NCBI GenBank assembly: GCA_030748575.1
Contig: JASMLR010000010.1
Coordinates: 23,545 to 87,544 of the forward strand
Source: Phycisphaerales bacterium
GTDB taxonomy: Bacteria; Planctomycetota; Phycisphaerae; Phycisphaerales; SM1A02
Direction of reading: 5' to 3'
DNA length: 64,000 bases
This document shows, piece by piece, positions 1-8,891 of the stretch. The translations under genes and the position numbers were made by a program. Position 1 is the first letter of the stretch. The number at the start of each line of letters is the position of its first letter. Under the pieces are notes generated by a model. It worked only from the letters and a program-made list of their open reading frames with translations. It did no database searches and was not told the DNA's origin.

Positions 1-1148
1 ACATCGTGGTTGCCTCGGGTCCGATCGGTCGCACCAAGCGTGGAGAGATCTGCGTGTGGGCGGACCGCTTTGAGGTCCACTGCAAGTCGCTCGCTCCACC
101 ACCTGAGAAGTTTCACGGCCTGACGGATGCGGAGCAGCGATACCGCAGGCGATACGTCGATATGTACATGAACCCGGAGACCATGGAGACCTTCCATCGC
201 CGCAGCGAAATCGTCTCGGCGATCCGGCGATTCATGGAGGACCGGGGGTTTCTGGAAGTTGAGACGCCCATGATGCAGCCGGTGGCGGGCGGCGCGGCGG
301 CACGGCCGTTCACAACGCACCACAACGCGCTGGATATTGAGCTCTTTCTACGCATCGCACCAGAGCTGTATCTCAAGCGGCTGCTCGTCGGGGGGATGCG
401 AAAGGTCTTTGAGATCAACCGCAACTTCCGCAACGAGGGCATCGATCGGCGGCACAATCCGGAATTCACCATGATGGAGGCCTATCAGGCATTTGGTGAC
501 TGCGAGTCGGTTCTGGAATTGACCGAGTCGCTGATTCGATCGCTGGCCGGCGGTGTCGTGGCGTGGGACGGATTGGAGATCGACTACGGCCGCCCGTTCG
601 ACCGTGTCACGTACACCGAACTGTTCCAGCGAACCCACGGATGCGATGTCTCCGACGAGGCCGCGGTGCGAGCGCTGGCGGTGTCGAAGAACCTTGAGGA
701 AGCCGCAACACGCGATCACTGGCTTCTCGTGGAGGCGATGTTCGACGAAGCGGAAGATGCCATCGATCCGGCACGGCCGACCTTTGTCACCGACTTCCCG
801 GCGCCGCTCTCACCGTTGTCGAGGCCTCGGGAGGATGACCCGAACTTTGCATGGCGGGCCGAACTCTTTGTCGCGGGGATGGAACTGGGCAACTTCTACA
901 CAGAGTTGAATGATCCCGATGTCCAGCGGCAGCGATTCACCGAGCAGCTTGCCGGGATCAATGACGAGGAAGCGGCGTTCCGCACGCTCGACGAGGACTT
1001 TCTGGAAGCGCTTCATGTGGGCATGCCGCCGGCCGGAGGTATGGGAATCGGTATCGACCGAATCGTCATGTTGATGACGGGCGAGCGGAGCATCCGCGAC
1101 GTCGTGCTGTTCCCACTTCTGAAGCCCGAGCAGGGAGACGCGCCGTGA
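1..1148 (+). CDS. lysS: Lysyl-tRNA synthetase, class II (5' end outside window)
   Basis: This enzyme charges tRNA-Lys with lysine in the cytoplasm. The reading frame is open through base 1, so the N-terminus lies outside the window; the visible part holds the end of the anticodon-binding OB fold and the whole class II catalytic core. Class II motif 2 is seen in the FRNEGID / HNPEFTMMEAY block, and motif 3 is the GMGIGIDRIVML stretch close to the C-terminus. HNPEFT and the glycine-rich motif 3 are typical of LysRS rather than AspRS or AsnRS. The stop codon overlaps the GTG start of the next gene by four bases, so the two are probably translationally coupled. The GTG at base 6 is internal to the gene and not a real start. 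Confidence 0.95.
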   Translation, partial: IVVASGPIGRTKRGEICVWADRFEVHCKSLAPPPEKFHGLTDAEQRYRRRYVDMYMNPETMETFHRRSEIVSAIRRFMEDRGFLEVETPMMQPVAGGAAARPFTTHHNALDIELFLRIAPELYLKRLLVGGMRKVFEINRNFRNEGIDRRHNPEFTMMEAYQAFGDCESVLELTESLIRSLAGGVVAWDGLEIDYGRPFDRVTYTELFQRTHGCDVSDEAAVRALAVSKNLEEAATRDHWLLVEAMFDEAEDAIDPARPTFVTDFPAPLSPLSRPREDDPNFAWRAELFVAGMELGNFYTELNDPDVQRQRFTEQLAGINDEEAAFRTLDEDFLEALHVGMPPAGGMGIGIDRIVMLMTGERSIRDVVLFPLLKPEQGDAP

Positions 1149-2578
1149 TCCGCCTGGTGATGGTGCTCGCCGTGGCAGCGGTCGCGACCGCCGCGGATGT
1201 CGACGACTGGTACAAGGTCAGCCTGAACGGCGTGCACGCCGGTTGGGGGCATGTGACCGAACGCATCAGCGGCGACGTGCGGACGATGACGTCCACCGAG
1301 TCCATTTCGATCGGCCGCGGTGCGGCAGAAGTGACCGTTGTGGCAACAACGGTCTGGGTGGACCATGTCGATGGAACGCCCGTGTCGATGACGTGGACGC
1401 AGGAGATGGGCGACCAGCCGGTCGAAACCGTCTGGAGGTTTCGGGACGATGAGATCGACATCCGGACAACACAGGATGGCCGGGTCAACCGCTCTACGAG
1501 AGCGGCACCTTCCGAGCCGTGGTTGACGCCCGCAGCGGCCCAGGAGGAATTGGCGCGGCGGGCCGCCGCAGGCGAGACACGGATGTCCTGGCGAACGATG
1601 GTGCCGGATCTCGGCGCCACGGCCGTTCTGCAGCGGATGGAATTCCTCGGCGAGCAGACCGAGACGCTGGCGGGTCAGGCGGGGGCGTTGTCACGATGGA
1701 AGGTGACCATCGAGGGGTTGCCCGTTGCGATGGAGACGGCCTTCTCGTCGAGTTGGCGTCCCGTGATCAACACCCTGCGGGCGCCGTTCGGGGACATCCG
1801 ATCGGTGTTGTCGACCCGCGCGGAGGCGACGGCCGCCCTCGGTGGTCCGCCACCGGAACTCTTCGTGTCCCTGTTTGTAGAGCCCTCCTCCGGGACGATC
1901 GACCGGCAACTGGAGGCGACCCGAGCCTTCATGCGTCTTCGGACCCGCGACGGCGAGCCTCTGGACCTGCCTTCGAGTGGCGCGCAGACCATTGCAGGGG
2001 CCCGGGACGGCGCCGTACTTCTTCAGGTGAATGCCAGTGGCGGGCAGCCGCCGGTACGCCCGGTGGACATGCACGCATGCCTGGCCCCATCCGGCATGAT
2101 CGACGCCGGCGATGAGGCCATCAGGCGGTTTGCCTCGCAAGCGGTCGCCGATGTGCCTCAGGACGCTGCCTCCAGGGCCGAGGCGCTGCGTGAGGCGGTC
2201 CACTCGTGGATCTCCACCAAGGGCCTGACGACTGCGTTCGCATCTGCGTCAGAGACGGTTCGGAAGCGGACCGGCGACTGCTCTGAGCACGGCGTTCTGC
2301 TGGCCGCGGCGCTTCGCGCCGAGGGCATTCCTTCCCGCGTGGCCACAGGCCTCGTCTGGATGGGGGCGTTGGATGCATTCGGGTGGCACATGTGGACGCA
2401 GGCGTTCATCGATGGGGCGTGGGTTGATCTGGATGCCACGCTGCCCACCCCGTTTTCCGTCGGGCACATCCTCGTTGCAACGTCGACCTTGCAGGACGGT
2501 GACGGCCAGCGGCAACTCACCGGTCTCCTGACGTTGCTGGGCAATCTGGAGGTCGACATCATTCGGGTCGATCGGTGA
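1145..2578 (+). CDS. Secreted transglutaminase-like protein
   Basis: The 477-residue product begins with a short hydrophobic segment ending near an ATAAD site, which looks like a signal peptide, so the protein is probably exported. The C-terminal part carries a transglutaminase-like core with the catalytic set visible as C379 (in TGDCSEHG), H415 (in FGWHMW) and D430 (in WVDLDAT). Such domains act as cysteine proteases, amidases or cross-linkers; the substrate cannot be told from the sequence. The N-terminal 300 residues match no family I recognise. The GTG start overlaps the lysS stop, and the gene's own stop overlaps the nnrD start, so it sits inside a four-gene operon. A second, membrane-bound transglutaminase lies at 57703-59892. 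Confidence 0.8.
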   Translation: MIRLVMVLAVAAVATAADVDDWYKVSLNGVHAGWGHVTERISGDVRTMTSTESISIGRGAAEVTVVATTVWVDHVDGTPVSMTWTQEMGDQPVETVWRFRDDEIDIRTTQDGRVNRSTRAAPSEPWLTPAAAQEELARRAAAGETRMSWRTMVPDLGATAVLQRMEFLGEQTETLAGQAGALSRWKVTIEGLPVAMETAFSSSWRPVINTLRAPFGDIRSVLSTRAEATAALGGPPPELFVSLFVEPSSGTIDRQLEATRAFMRLRTRDGEPLDLPSSGAQTIAGARDGAVLLQVNASGGQPPVRPVDMHACLAPSGMIDAGDEAIRRFASQAVADVPQDAASRAEALREAVHSWISTKGLTTAFASASETVRKRTGDCSEHGVLLAAALRAEGIPSRVATGLVWMGALDAFGWHMWTQAFIDGAWVDLDATLPTPFSVGHILVATSTLQDGDGQRQLTGLLTLLGNLEVDIIRVDR

Positions 2579-3444
2579 ACGGCGTTCCGGAGAGGCCGGC
2601 CGCGGGGCACAAGGGCATGTTTGGAATGGTTACCGTCGTCGGCGGGCAGGACGGCGTAGAAGACGTCATGATCGGCGCGCCCGCGCTCGCCGCAGAGGCG
2701 GCGCTGCGGAGCGGATGCGGACGTGTTCTCGTCGTGTCGCCCCGGTCGGTGCTCTCCCATGTGCTCGCGTGCTGCCCGTCGGCCACCGGGCGACCGCTGC
2801 CCGGCGATGCAGCCGGGGCTGTGGCGACGGTGCAAGCGGTGCAGGCCTCGGTTCAGAGCGTTGCCGCGGGGCCGGGCCTCGGGCGAGGGGAAGCGGCTCG
2901 AGCATTGGTCGCCACGCTGTTGGAGCGGCCGGGGCCGCCGCTGGTGCTGGATGCGGATGCCCTGCACGTTTTCGCTGACCGCTGCATGCCCGCGGCGAGA
3001 GAAGGCGTGGTGCTGACACCGCACCCTGGCGAGTTTGCGGCGCTTGCGACTGCCTTCGGGGTGCCGGCGGCGGGCGATGATCGGGAAGCCCGCGAATCAG
3101 CGGCGGGGGCGCTGGCGGCCGCGACCCGCTGCATCGTTGTACTCAAGGGGCATGGAACGGTGGTTGCCGGCCCGGGCGGCCGCGTCTGGGTGTGCCCGCT
3201 CGGGGGTGTGGAACTGGCCGTTCCGGGAAGCGGAGACGTGCTGACTGGTGTGACCGCGGGGGTGCTGGCGCAGCAGGTGGCGGCCGGCTGCCTGGATGCG
3301 TTTGCCGCCGCATGTGCTGCGGTGACCGCGCATGCCAGGGCGGGGGCGTCCTGGCGGCGTGAGCACGGAGATCGAGGCATGCTGGCGCGAGAACTCGCCG
3401 ATCGCATTCCTCAGGCTGTAGGCTTCACTGATGGCGAGGTTTGA
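2575..3444 (+). CDS. nnrD: ADP-dependent NAD(P)H-hydrate dehydratase
   Basis: This protein repairs damaged NADH and NADPH by dehydrating the S-hydrate at the expense of ADP. The 289 residues are a YjeF C-terminal (ribokinase-like) domain. The phosphate-binding KGHGTVVAGPGG segment, the TPHPGEFAAL motif and the catalytic PGSGDVLTGVTAG loop are present in the expected order. There is no fused YjeF N-terminal epimerase domain, so the epimerase must be encoded elsewhere or be missing. The GTG start is coupled by a four-base overlap to the transglutaminase gene, and the 3' end overlaps the next gene by 14 bases. Confidence 0.85.
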   Translation: MNGVPERPAAGHKGMFGMVTVVGGQDGVEDVMIGAPALAAEAALRSGCGRVLVVSPRSVLSHVLACCPSATGRPLPGDAAGAVATVQAVQASVQSVAAGPGLGRGEAARALVATLLERPGPPLVLDADALHVFADRCMPAAREGVVLTPHPGEFAALATAFGVPAAGDDREARESAAGALAAATRCIVVLKGHGTVVAGPGGRVWVCPLGGVELAVPGSGDVLTGVTAGVLAQQVAAGCLDAFAAACAAVTAHARAGASWRREHGDRGMLARELADRIPQAVGFTDGEV

Positions 3445-4309
3445 ACCGGGACACACGTTGCACGCTGAACGCTTCCTGTTGGTCAACCCCCAACTGGGAA
3501 CGAGCCGTGGCGGCGCGCCCTACCTTCGCTGCCTGCTCCGCAATGCGGACGGGCAGGTGGCTGGGCGGTGCTGGTCCTTCGATGCGTCCCGGCTGGAGGG
3601 GCTCCAGCGGGATCCGGTCGTGGAAGTGGACGGGGAGGTTGTTGAGTTTCAGGGAGCGCCCCAGGTCAACATCGAGACGATCGACGCCGTGCGGGTGGAT
3701 GCGGCGACCATGCGAGGTCTGCTGCCCACAGCGCCCGGCGATCCGGTTGCCATGTTTCGTGAGGTTTGCGGACTGCTGCAAGGTCTGACCGATCCGGGCC
3801 TCCGGGCGCTTGCCGAGGCGATCCTCGACGATGAGCCACTCATGCAGCGGTTTCGGGAGGCGCCTGCGGGCGTGCGCAAACACCATGCCTGCATTGGCGG
3901 GCTCATGCAGCACACGCTTCAGATCATGCGGATCGTCGACGCGGTCGTCGCGACCTACAAGGGCGACGATGTTCACCTGAACCGGGACCTCGTCATGCTT
4001 GGCGCGTTTCTGCACGATATTGGCAAGACCGAAGAACTCAGTTGGGGTGGCACGTTCACCTACACCCGCGACGGCGATCTCGTCGGGCACATCGTTCGCG
4101 GGGCGATCATGCTGGAGGAGAAGGTTGCAGAAGCGGCGATGGCGGGCGGCGAACCGCTGGACGGGGACCTGCTGCTGCAGCTTCAACATCTCATTCTGAG
4201 CCATCATGAGCGGCGCGAGTACGGGGCTGCCAAGCCTCCCATGACGCCGGAAGCGCACGTGCTGTGTATGGCGGATCGACTCGACGCGACCCTGCATCTG
4301 GTCGATTGA
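3431..4309 (+). CDS. HD-domain 3'-5' exoribonuclease, YhaM-like
   Basis: The product has 292 residues in two domains. Residues 1-85 look like an OB-fold nucleic-acid-binding domain, and about 145-280 form an HD metal-dependent phosphohydrolase domain with H161 in the LMQHT motif and the paired H195-D196 in FLHDIGKT. This arrangement and length match the YhaM family, which degrades RNA and single-stranded DNA from the 3' end. A cytoplasmic nuclease role is inferred from the family; a general HD hydrolase is the alternative. It ends the lysS operon; a new promoter for the following glycosyltransferase starts at its stop codon. Confidence 0.75.
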   Translation: MARFEPGHTLHAERFLLVNPQLGTSRGGAPYLRCLLRNADGQVAGRCWSFDASRLEGLQRDPVVEVDGEVVEFQGAPQVNIETIDAVRVDAATMRGLLPTAPGDPVAMFREVCGLLQGLTDPGLRALAEAILDDEPLMQRFREAPAGVRKHHACIGGLMQHTLQIMRIVDAVVATYKGDDVHLNRDLVMLGAFLHDIGKTEELSWGGTFTYTRDGDLVGHIVRGAIMLEEKVAEAAMAGGEPLDGDLLLQLQHLILSHHERREYGAAKPPMTPEAHVLCMADRLDATLHLVD

Positions 4310-4335
4310 GTTCATCGTCGGCGTGTCGGTACACT
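4306..4335 (+). promoter_or_regulatory. Promoter of the glycosyltransferase gene, leaderless type
   Basis: A TTGAGT -35 at 4306-4311 and a TACACT -10 at 4330-4335 are separated by 18 bases. The -10 ends only eight bases before the ATG at 4344, and there is no Shine-Dalgarno sequence, so transcription should begin at or next to the start codon. Confidence 0.6.
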
Positions 4336-4343
4336 GCCGGGTC

Positions 4344-5075
4344 ATGTCCACCACACCATCCATTCTTGTCGGCATTCCCGTCTACAACGAGGAAGCGACC
4401 GTCGCAGCCGTACTGGACGAGGTTCGGCACTATGCCCCGCGCATTCTGGTCGTCGACGATGGGTCGACTGACGAAACGCCGCGGCTGCTTGCCTCGCAAC
4501 CGGTCGATGTCGTTCGTCACCCCACCAATCGGGGCTATGGACGCGCGATGCAGGAGATGTTGCAGCGAGCGGACCACGACGGCTTTGACTGGCTCATCAC
4601 CATGGACTGCGACAAGCAGCACGAGCCGGCGGCGATTCCGGAGTTCGTGTCGTTGATTGGGCGGGACGACAGCGACGTGATCTCAGGGAGCAGATACCTG
4701 TCCATGTCCGACGCGGACGATGTGCCGCCGCTGGAGCGGCGGTCGATCAACGTGGCGATGACTTCAATCCTCAACGACAAACTGGGGCTGTCCATCACCG
4801 ATGCATTCTGCGGTTTCAAGGCCTATCGGTGCGCGGCCTGCCGCGATCTGACGCTTGATGTTGACGGCTACGACTTTCCGATGCAGTTCTGGGTCCAGGC
4901 CGTCCATCATGGGCTTCGCATCTCGGAGACGCCCGTTCGTTTGATCTACAACGACCCCAACCGTTCCTTCGGGGGGCCGCTGGATGATCCGGACAATCGC
5001 CGCGCGGTCTACGAGCGGACGCTGCGCCGAGAACTCATCAGATGCGGATCCAGGGATGCGCTCTGCCGGGTGTAG
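4344..5075 (+). CDS. Glycosyltransferase family 2
   Basis: A GT-A fold glycosyltransferase that would move a sugar from a nucleotide- or lipid-linked donor. The N-terminus has the GIPVYNEEATV motif, the donor-binding VVDDGSTDET motif and the metal-binding region TMDCDKQHEP (a DxD-like DCD). The sequence resembles dolichyl-phosphate mannose synthase-type enzymes, but no C-terminal membrane segment follows the domain in these 243 residues, so it is probably a soluble or peripheral enzyme. ATG at 4344 is chosen over an upstream in-frame GTG at 4323, because the promoter -10 box lies between the two. The 3' end overlaps the next gene slightly, suggesting an operon with the unknown protein at 5056. 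Confidence 0.8.
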   Translation: MSTTPSILVGIPVYNEEATVAAVLDEVRHYAPRILVVDDGSTDETPRLLASQPVDVVRHPTNRGYGRAMQEMLQRADHDGFDWLITMDCDKQHEPAAIPEFVSLIGRDDSDVISGSRYLSMSDADDVPPLERRSINVAMTSILNDKLGLSITDAFCGFKAYRCAACRDLTLDVDGYDFPMQFWVQAVHHGLRISETPVRLIYNDPNRSFGGPLDDPDNRRAVYERTLRRELIRCGSRDALCRV

Positions 5076-6315
5076 GGTCGAGACGGCGGGGCTGTGGGCC
5101 GCAGCGGAGCCGAGTGTGGCCGGTGACGCGGCGGCTCGGGGGATGTTGGGCCTGCCCGAGGACCGCCCCCTCATCGTGACCGGGCACGCCCCGCACGTGC
5201 CCCACCCCGGTCTGCTTGCCAAGTACATCGCCGCGCGGTCGCTGGCGGATCGATGCGGCGGCGTGCTCGTCAATCTTGTGATCGACACCGGGACCGACCA
5301 TCTGGCGCGGCTCGACGTGCCGGTACGCAGCAAGGGCGGGCTGCTTTCGGCTGCATCGGTCGCGATGGCGGATGAGCGCGACGGTGTGGTGGCCACGCGG
5401 GCCGCTGCGGAGGTGCGGCCGCTGGCCGTTCCGGCCGCCGCCACGCCCGAAGTCCGCGATGCCCTCACCGATGTGTGGTCCGCATGGACGCAGGCGGAGG
5501 GTTCGACGGCAGCCGCGCAGGCAGGGGACATGATCGAGCGGCTGCTGTCGCCCCGCGTTGGCGCCTTCCGCAGCACGTACGCGTCAACCCTGCTTTCAAC
5601 GCCTCGGGGCGCCCAACTGCTGGACGCCGCCCGGGCCGATCCTCAAGGGTGCGTGGACGCGTACAACGCCGCAGCGCGGGCGTCCGGAGGCCGCGTTCGA
5701 GTGCTTGACCCACATGAGATGCCGTTCTGGGCTGTCAACGCCGCGGGAGTTCGCCGGCGGGCGAGCGACGCGGACCTCGGTGGAAGCGACACACTCATGC
5801 CGACGGCGCTGGTGACGACGGCCATTGTTCGCTGCAGCCTTGCCGACGTGTTTGTGCATGGAACGGGGGGGTGGGCCTATGACCGCGTCATGGAACCGTG
5901 GGTGCGGGACTGGCTGGGATGGAGCCCGGCCCCGGCGGTCATGGTGACGGCCACGCTGCCACTGGCGGGTGATCTGGCCGATGCTTCGCTTCGGGCGGCC
6001 CGGCAGGCACGGCACGATCCCGCCGGCTCGGCTGGCGTGTCGGAGATGAAGCGGTCCTGGCTGCGGAAGATCGAATCGCTGCCTCGGGGGGGTGGGGCCC
6101 GCCGCGAGGCATTCAGGCAGATGCACGATGCGCTCAAGGCTGCCTCGAATCCGTCGATGGTGCGGGGCGCGTCGAGGGCGGCGGCGGCCGCCCGGCGGCG
6201 GGACTGGCCCTTCCTCTTCTACGCGTGCGAGGATCTCGACGCGATGGAAGCCGCCGTCAACGCAGCCGCAGACCCGCGTCGGTCCACCGCCGGCGGACCG
6301 TGTCCTCGTCGCTGA
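5056..6315 (+). CDS. Conserved protein of unknown function
   Basis: I do not assign a function. The product from ATG 5056 is about 419 residues and is soluble, with no signal peptide or membrane segment. It contains the string VTGHAPHVPHPGLLAKY near its start and a striking FVHGTGGWAYDRVMEPW motif near residue 280, followed by VTATLPL. I remember similar HG-x-GG-x-YD motifs in conserved planctomycete proteins of unknown role, but this is not a database result. The frame is open further upstream to 4984; ATG 5056 overlaps the glycosyltransferase stop by 20 bases and is the more likely start. The last 59 bases overlap the 3' end of the opposite-strand gene. Confidence 0.6.
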   Translation: MRSAGCRVETAGLWAAAEPSVAGDAAARGMLGLPEDRPLIVTGHAPHVPHPGLLAKYIAARSLADRCGGVLVNLVIDTGTDHLARLDVPVRSKGGLLSAASVAMADERDGVVATRAAAEVRPLAVPAAATPEVRDALTDVWSAWTQAEGSTAAAQAGDMIERLLSPRVGAFRSTYASTLLSTPRGAQLLDAARADPQGCVDAYNAAARASGGRVRVLDPHEMPFWAVNAAGVRRRASDADLGGSDTLMPTALVTTAIVRCSLADVFVHGTGGWAYDRVMEPWVRDWLGWSPAPAVMVTATLPLAGDLADASLRAARQARHDPAGSAGVSEMKRSWLRKIESLPRGGGARREAFRQMHDALKAASNPSMVRGASRAAAAARRRDWPFLFYACEDLDAMEAAVNAAADPRRSTAGGPCPRR

Positions 6316-7549
6316 CCTCGATGCGAATGCCGTCGACGGTGGTGGCGCGTTTCCACTGCCCTTCGGGGGAAAACCGCACGGAACTGGGCAGGCCGTCCCG
6401 GCCGGACCAGATCCAGCAGAGGTCGTCGCGGTCGGATGCATCCCGGCGAATGGTCGCGCGGGGCGTCATGGTGCTGTCATCCCAGGTGTGCCACGCCGCC
6501 CGCGGCACCGCTGCGGGGGGGATGAGGTCCCGGACGAACCACCGGAGCGCCCGAGGGAGCCACGGCGATTCCGGATGCAGGGTCCACGTATCGCGGGTGC
6601 CATGGGCGTCGTCCTGTCTGATGACGAGCAACTGGCCGCGGGGGTGGGACACGGTGGGGGGCTCGCGAATGGCGATTTCTTCGCTTCCGGTTCGCTGCTT
6701 CCCCTGGGTCCGCGTGGTGGAGTCCACCCAGGACTCACGGGCCAGATCCCAACTGACCCAGCACCGCTGGACTCGATCCACATACGTGTCGGCGTCTTCG
6801 GCGAATCGCAGGTGCGTGACGACGAGCAGTCCCTCTTCCTGCTCGGCGGTGCTGGCTGGCCCGGGCGTTGTGCGGACGGCCGCGCGGGGGGCGATGCTCG
6901 CAGTCAGGGTGCCATAGGCCACTTCACGGTCGGCCTTGCCGTTCGGGTCGTACACCCGCAGGATGTGGCTCCGGCCGTCCAGCGACCGGAGCGTCTGCGG
7001 ATCGAGCCCGTCCAGGGCGGCCTGGCCGACGCGGAGGTCGGCTTCCAATTGGGGCCGCCCATCGACGCGGTCGATGAGGCGGGCGCTCGTAAGGGCTTGC
7101 TGTAGAAGTGGTTGCGTGGAATCGGCCGCCTCGGGGGTCGTGACCGCGCCGATGAGGAGGCAGTGGCCGAGGGCCTGCGGGGCCGCCAGCCAGCCAAGTC
7201 TGGCCTGCCGGCCGCTCGCCGCCGTGTGGGTCAACCACGTGACGGCAGCAGGCCGGTCTCCGAGCAGCACCGGTTCCACGACCGCCGTCGCGGACGTTTC
7301 CGGGGGCAGACGCGAGGCAAGTGCCGCCCTCAGGCAGGCTTCCGGGTCGGGCTCGTCCAGCTCGATCGACTCAATCTTGAGGCTCCAGGAGGGGGTCGAT
7401 CCCCGCTCGCGGATGAGAAAGGCCGCGCCAGCGTCTCCCGGTCGCTGAACGAGCTCGCCCCTGGGCACCGACATGGTGACTCCAAGTTCGTCGCTGACCA
7501 GCAGCGTTCCGGGCGAGAGCAGCATCGTGAGCAGGAGGGGAACCAGCAT
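6257..7549 (-). CDS. Exported protein of unknown function
   Basis: The 430-residue product starts with a hydrophobic stretch (MLVPLLLTMLLSPGTLLV) that should act as a signal peptide or N-terminal anchor, so it is probably outside the cytoplasmic membrane. No catalytic motif or named domain is recognisable. A central WVSWDLARESWVDS region and repeated beta-strand-like patterns suggest an all-beta lipid- or ligand-binding fold, which is only an impression. It is transcribed away from the ribosomal operon and towards the unknown gene at 5056, overlapping that gene's 3' end by 59 bases. A TAGAGT box seven bases before the ATG suggests a leaderless transcript. Confidence 0.6.
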   Translation of the reverse strand: MLVPLLLTMLLSPGTLLVSDELGVTMSVPRGELVQRPGDAGAAFLIRERGSTPSWSLKIESIELDEPDPEACLRAALASRLPPETSATAVVEPVLLGDRPAAVTWLTHTAASGRQARLGWLAAPQALGHCLLIGAVTTPEAADSTQPLLQQALTSARLIDRVDGRPQLEADLRVGQAALDGLDPQTLRSLDGRSHILRVYDPNGKADREVAYGTLTASIAPRAAVRTTPGPASTAEQEEGLLVVTHLRFAEDADTYVDRVQRCWVSWDLARESWVDSTTRTQGKQRTGSEEIAIREPPTVSHPRGQLLVIRQDDAHGTRDTWTLHPESPWLPRALRWFVRDLIPPAAVPRAAWHTWDDSTMTPRATIRRDASDRDDLCWIWSGRDGLPSSVRFSPEGQWKRATTVDGIRIEVSDEDTVRRRWTDAGLRLR

Positions 7550-7556
7550 GTGTGGG

Positions 7557-7562
7557 ACTCTA
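7557..7562 (-). promoter_or_regulatory. Possible -10 box of the exported-protein gene
   Basis: On the minus strand this reads TAGAGT and ends seven bases before the ATG at 7549. It is a weak match to TATAAT (four of six) but has the same distance seen at several other starts in this window. No Shine-Dalgarno sequence precedes the ATG. Confidence 0.35.
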
Positions 7563-7604
7563 CTACGCGAGCGTCCGGAAGGTGGCTGAGGGGGTCTGGT
7601 GGCC

Positions 7605-7632
7605 TTGACATGCAGCCGGGGGACCCTATCAT
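7605..7632 (+). promoter_or_regulatory. Promoter of the S10-spc-alpha ribosomal operon
   Basis: A perfect TTGACA -35 (7605-7610) and TATCAT -10 (7627-7632) are separated by 16 bases. The transcript would start near 7639, leaving about 93 bases of leader before rpsJ. This is the strongest promoter by sequence in the first half of the window and fits the high demand for ribosomal proteins. Confidence 0.8.
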
Positions 7633-7644
7633 CGTCGTTTCGCG

Positions 7645-7662
7645 CTCGGTCGGTGGACCGAG
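7645..7662 (+). promoter_or_regulatory. Hairpin in the rpsJ leader
   Basis: CTCGGTC (7645-7651) and GACCGAG (7656-7662) form a perfect seven-base stem with a four-base loop, right after the predicted transcription start. It may stabilise the long operon mRNA or take part in feedback control; there is no T-run, so it does not look like a terminator. Confidence 0.45.
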
Positions 7663-7731
7663 TTTGCGTGCTTTGTATCGCTGTTGATGGAGTTTCAGGT
7701 TCCCCGGCGCGGGTGCCAGAGTGATTGAACG

Positions 7732-8031
7732 ATGAAGATTCGTATCCGAATGGAAGCCTACGACCACCAGGCGCTCGATGCGTCTGCGAAGGAGATCGTC
7801 GATCACGCCAAGCGAACGGGCGCGCGGGTCAGTGGTCCGGTACCGCTGCCGACACGTCGCGAGGTCTACACCGTCAACCGTTCCACGTTTGTCAACAAGA
7901 AGAGCCGTGAGCAGTTCGAGATTCGTACGCACAAGCGAATCATCGACATCTCCGAGCCGAGCCCCAACACGATCGACGCGCTCAACCGTCTCGTCGTGCC
8001 GGCGGGCGTATTTGTGAAAATCAAGGCCTGA
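7732..8031 (+). CDS. rpsJ: 30S ribosomal protein S10
   Basis: First gene of the long ribosomal operon. The 99-residue product has the usual length and S10 signatures ([16 protein letters not shown] at the start, GPVPLPT and RTHKRIIDI further on). S10 sits in the head of the small subunit and, as NusE, also joins antitermination complexes. The gene normally upstream in many bacteria, tuf, is not here; instead there is a dedicated promoter and leader. Confidence 0.97.
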   Translation: MKIRIRMEAYDHQALDASAKEIVDHAKRTGARVSGPVPLPTRREVYTVNRSTFVNKKSREQFEIRTHKRIIDISEPSPNTIDALNRLVVPAGVFVKIKA

Positions 8032-8050
8032 GCAGGACGGAAGCAGAACG

Positions 8051-8722
8051 ATGACACGGGCACTGATTGGAACAAAGGTGGGCATGACCAGATGGTTCAT
8101 GGAGGACGGCACGAACGTCCCCGTGACCGTGCTGGAAGTCGGTCCCTGCGTCGTGACTCAGGTGAAGACCACAGAAACCGACGGCTACGATGCGGTTCAA
8201 CTCGGGCATGGCGACGTGAAGGCTCGTCGCAGCACGATGCCCGTCATCGGACACGACCATCGCGCCGGGAGCGGGCCGCTTCGAACGCACCGCGAGATTC
8301 GCGGTGAGACGGATGCTGCACTTGGTGACACGCTCGACGTCTCCATCTTTGAAGACGCGAAGTTCGTGGACGTGCTCGGGACGAGCAAAGGCAAGGGCTT
8401 CCAGGGCGGCATGAAGCGGCACAACTTCCGAGGCCTCGAGGCCTCGCACGGCGTGAAGCGTCGTCACCGGTCTCCCGGGTCCATCAATGGTCATGCGACC
8501 AACCTCGGAACCGGGCCGAAGATCAAAAAGGGCAAGCGGATGGCTGGCCACATGGGCCACGTCTCCGTCACCAGTCGATCGATGCCCGTCGTGTCGATCG
8601 ATGCGGATCGAAATCTCATCATGGTGCAGGGCACCGTGCCCGGACCGGTCGGTGGATCGGTTCTGGTGCGTGATGCTGTCCGCCTCAACAAACAGAAAGC
8701 GAAGGTTGCCAAGGCGGGCTGA
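8051..8722 (+). CDS. rplC: 50S ribosomal protein L3
   Basis: The 223-residue product begins with the L3 hallmark LIGTKVGMTRWF and has the KGKGFQGGMKRHNF and GSINGHATNLG-type loop that reaches the peptidyl transferase centre. Length is normal. It is followed by an unusually long non-coding gap of 185 bases before rplD, whereas most other gaps in this operon are below 50 bases. Confidence 0.97.
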   Translation: MTRALIGTKVGMTRWFMEDGTNVPVTVLEVGPCVVTQVKTTETDGYDAVQLGHGDVKARRSTMPVIGHDHRAGSGPLRTHREIRGETDAALGDTLDVSIFEDAKFVDVLGTSKGKGFQGGMKRHNFRGLEASHGVKRRHRSPGSINGHATNLGTGPKIKKGKRMAGHMGHVSVTSRSMPVVSIDADRNLIMVQGTVPGPVGGSVLVRDAVRLNKQKAKVAKAG

Positions 8723-8788
8723 AGCTCGCTGAAACGGCTCAGGCCGAACACGACAACCCGAATCGGAACGCCGAGTCGCAGTTCTACC

Positions 8789-8891
8789 TCCCACCCCCGA
8801 AGGCCCGTCATCGGGAACCACGGGTGGGACCATCTGAAAGGATGGTTCGAAGCATGGCGAGGAGAGCCAGGCGCAAACGGTCCTCAGGACC
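8789..8891 (+). ncRNA. Structured leader between rplC and rplD, candidate L4 autoregulatory RNA
   Basis: Inside the 185-base gap several stems can be drawn. TCCCACCC (8789-8796) pairs perfectly with GGGTGGGA (8822-8829), enclosing CCGA (8797-8800) with TCGG (8811-8814). Next to it ACCATC (8829-8834) pairs with GATGGT (8841-8846), and GGTCC (8879-8883) with GGACC (8887-8891). The position directly before rplD is notable because L4 is the known repressor of the S10 operon in Escherichia coli, acting on a leader RNA. That this element binds L4 is inference; no T-run or promoter is obvious in it. Confidence 0.4.
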
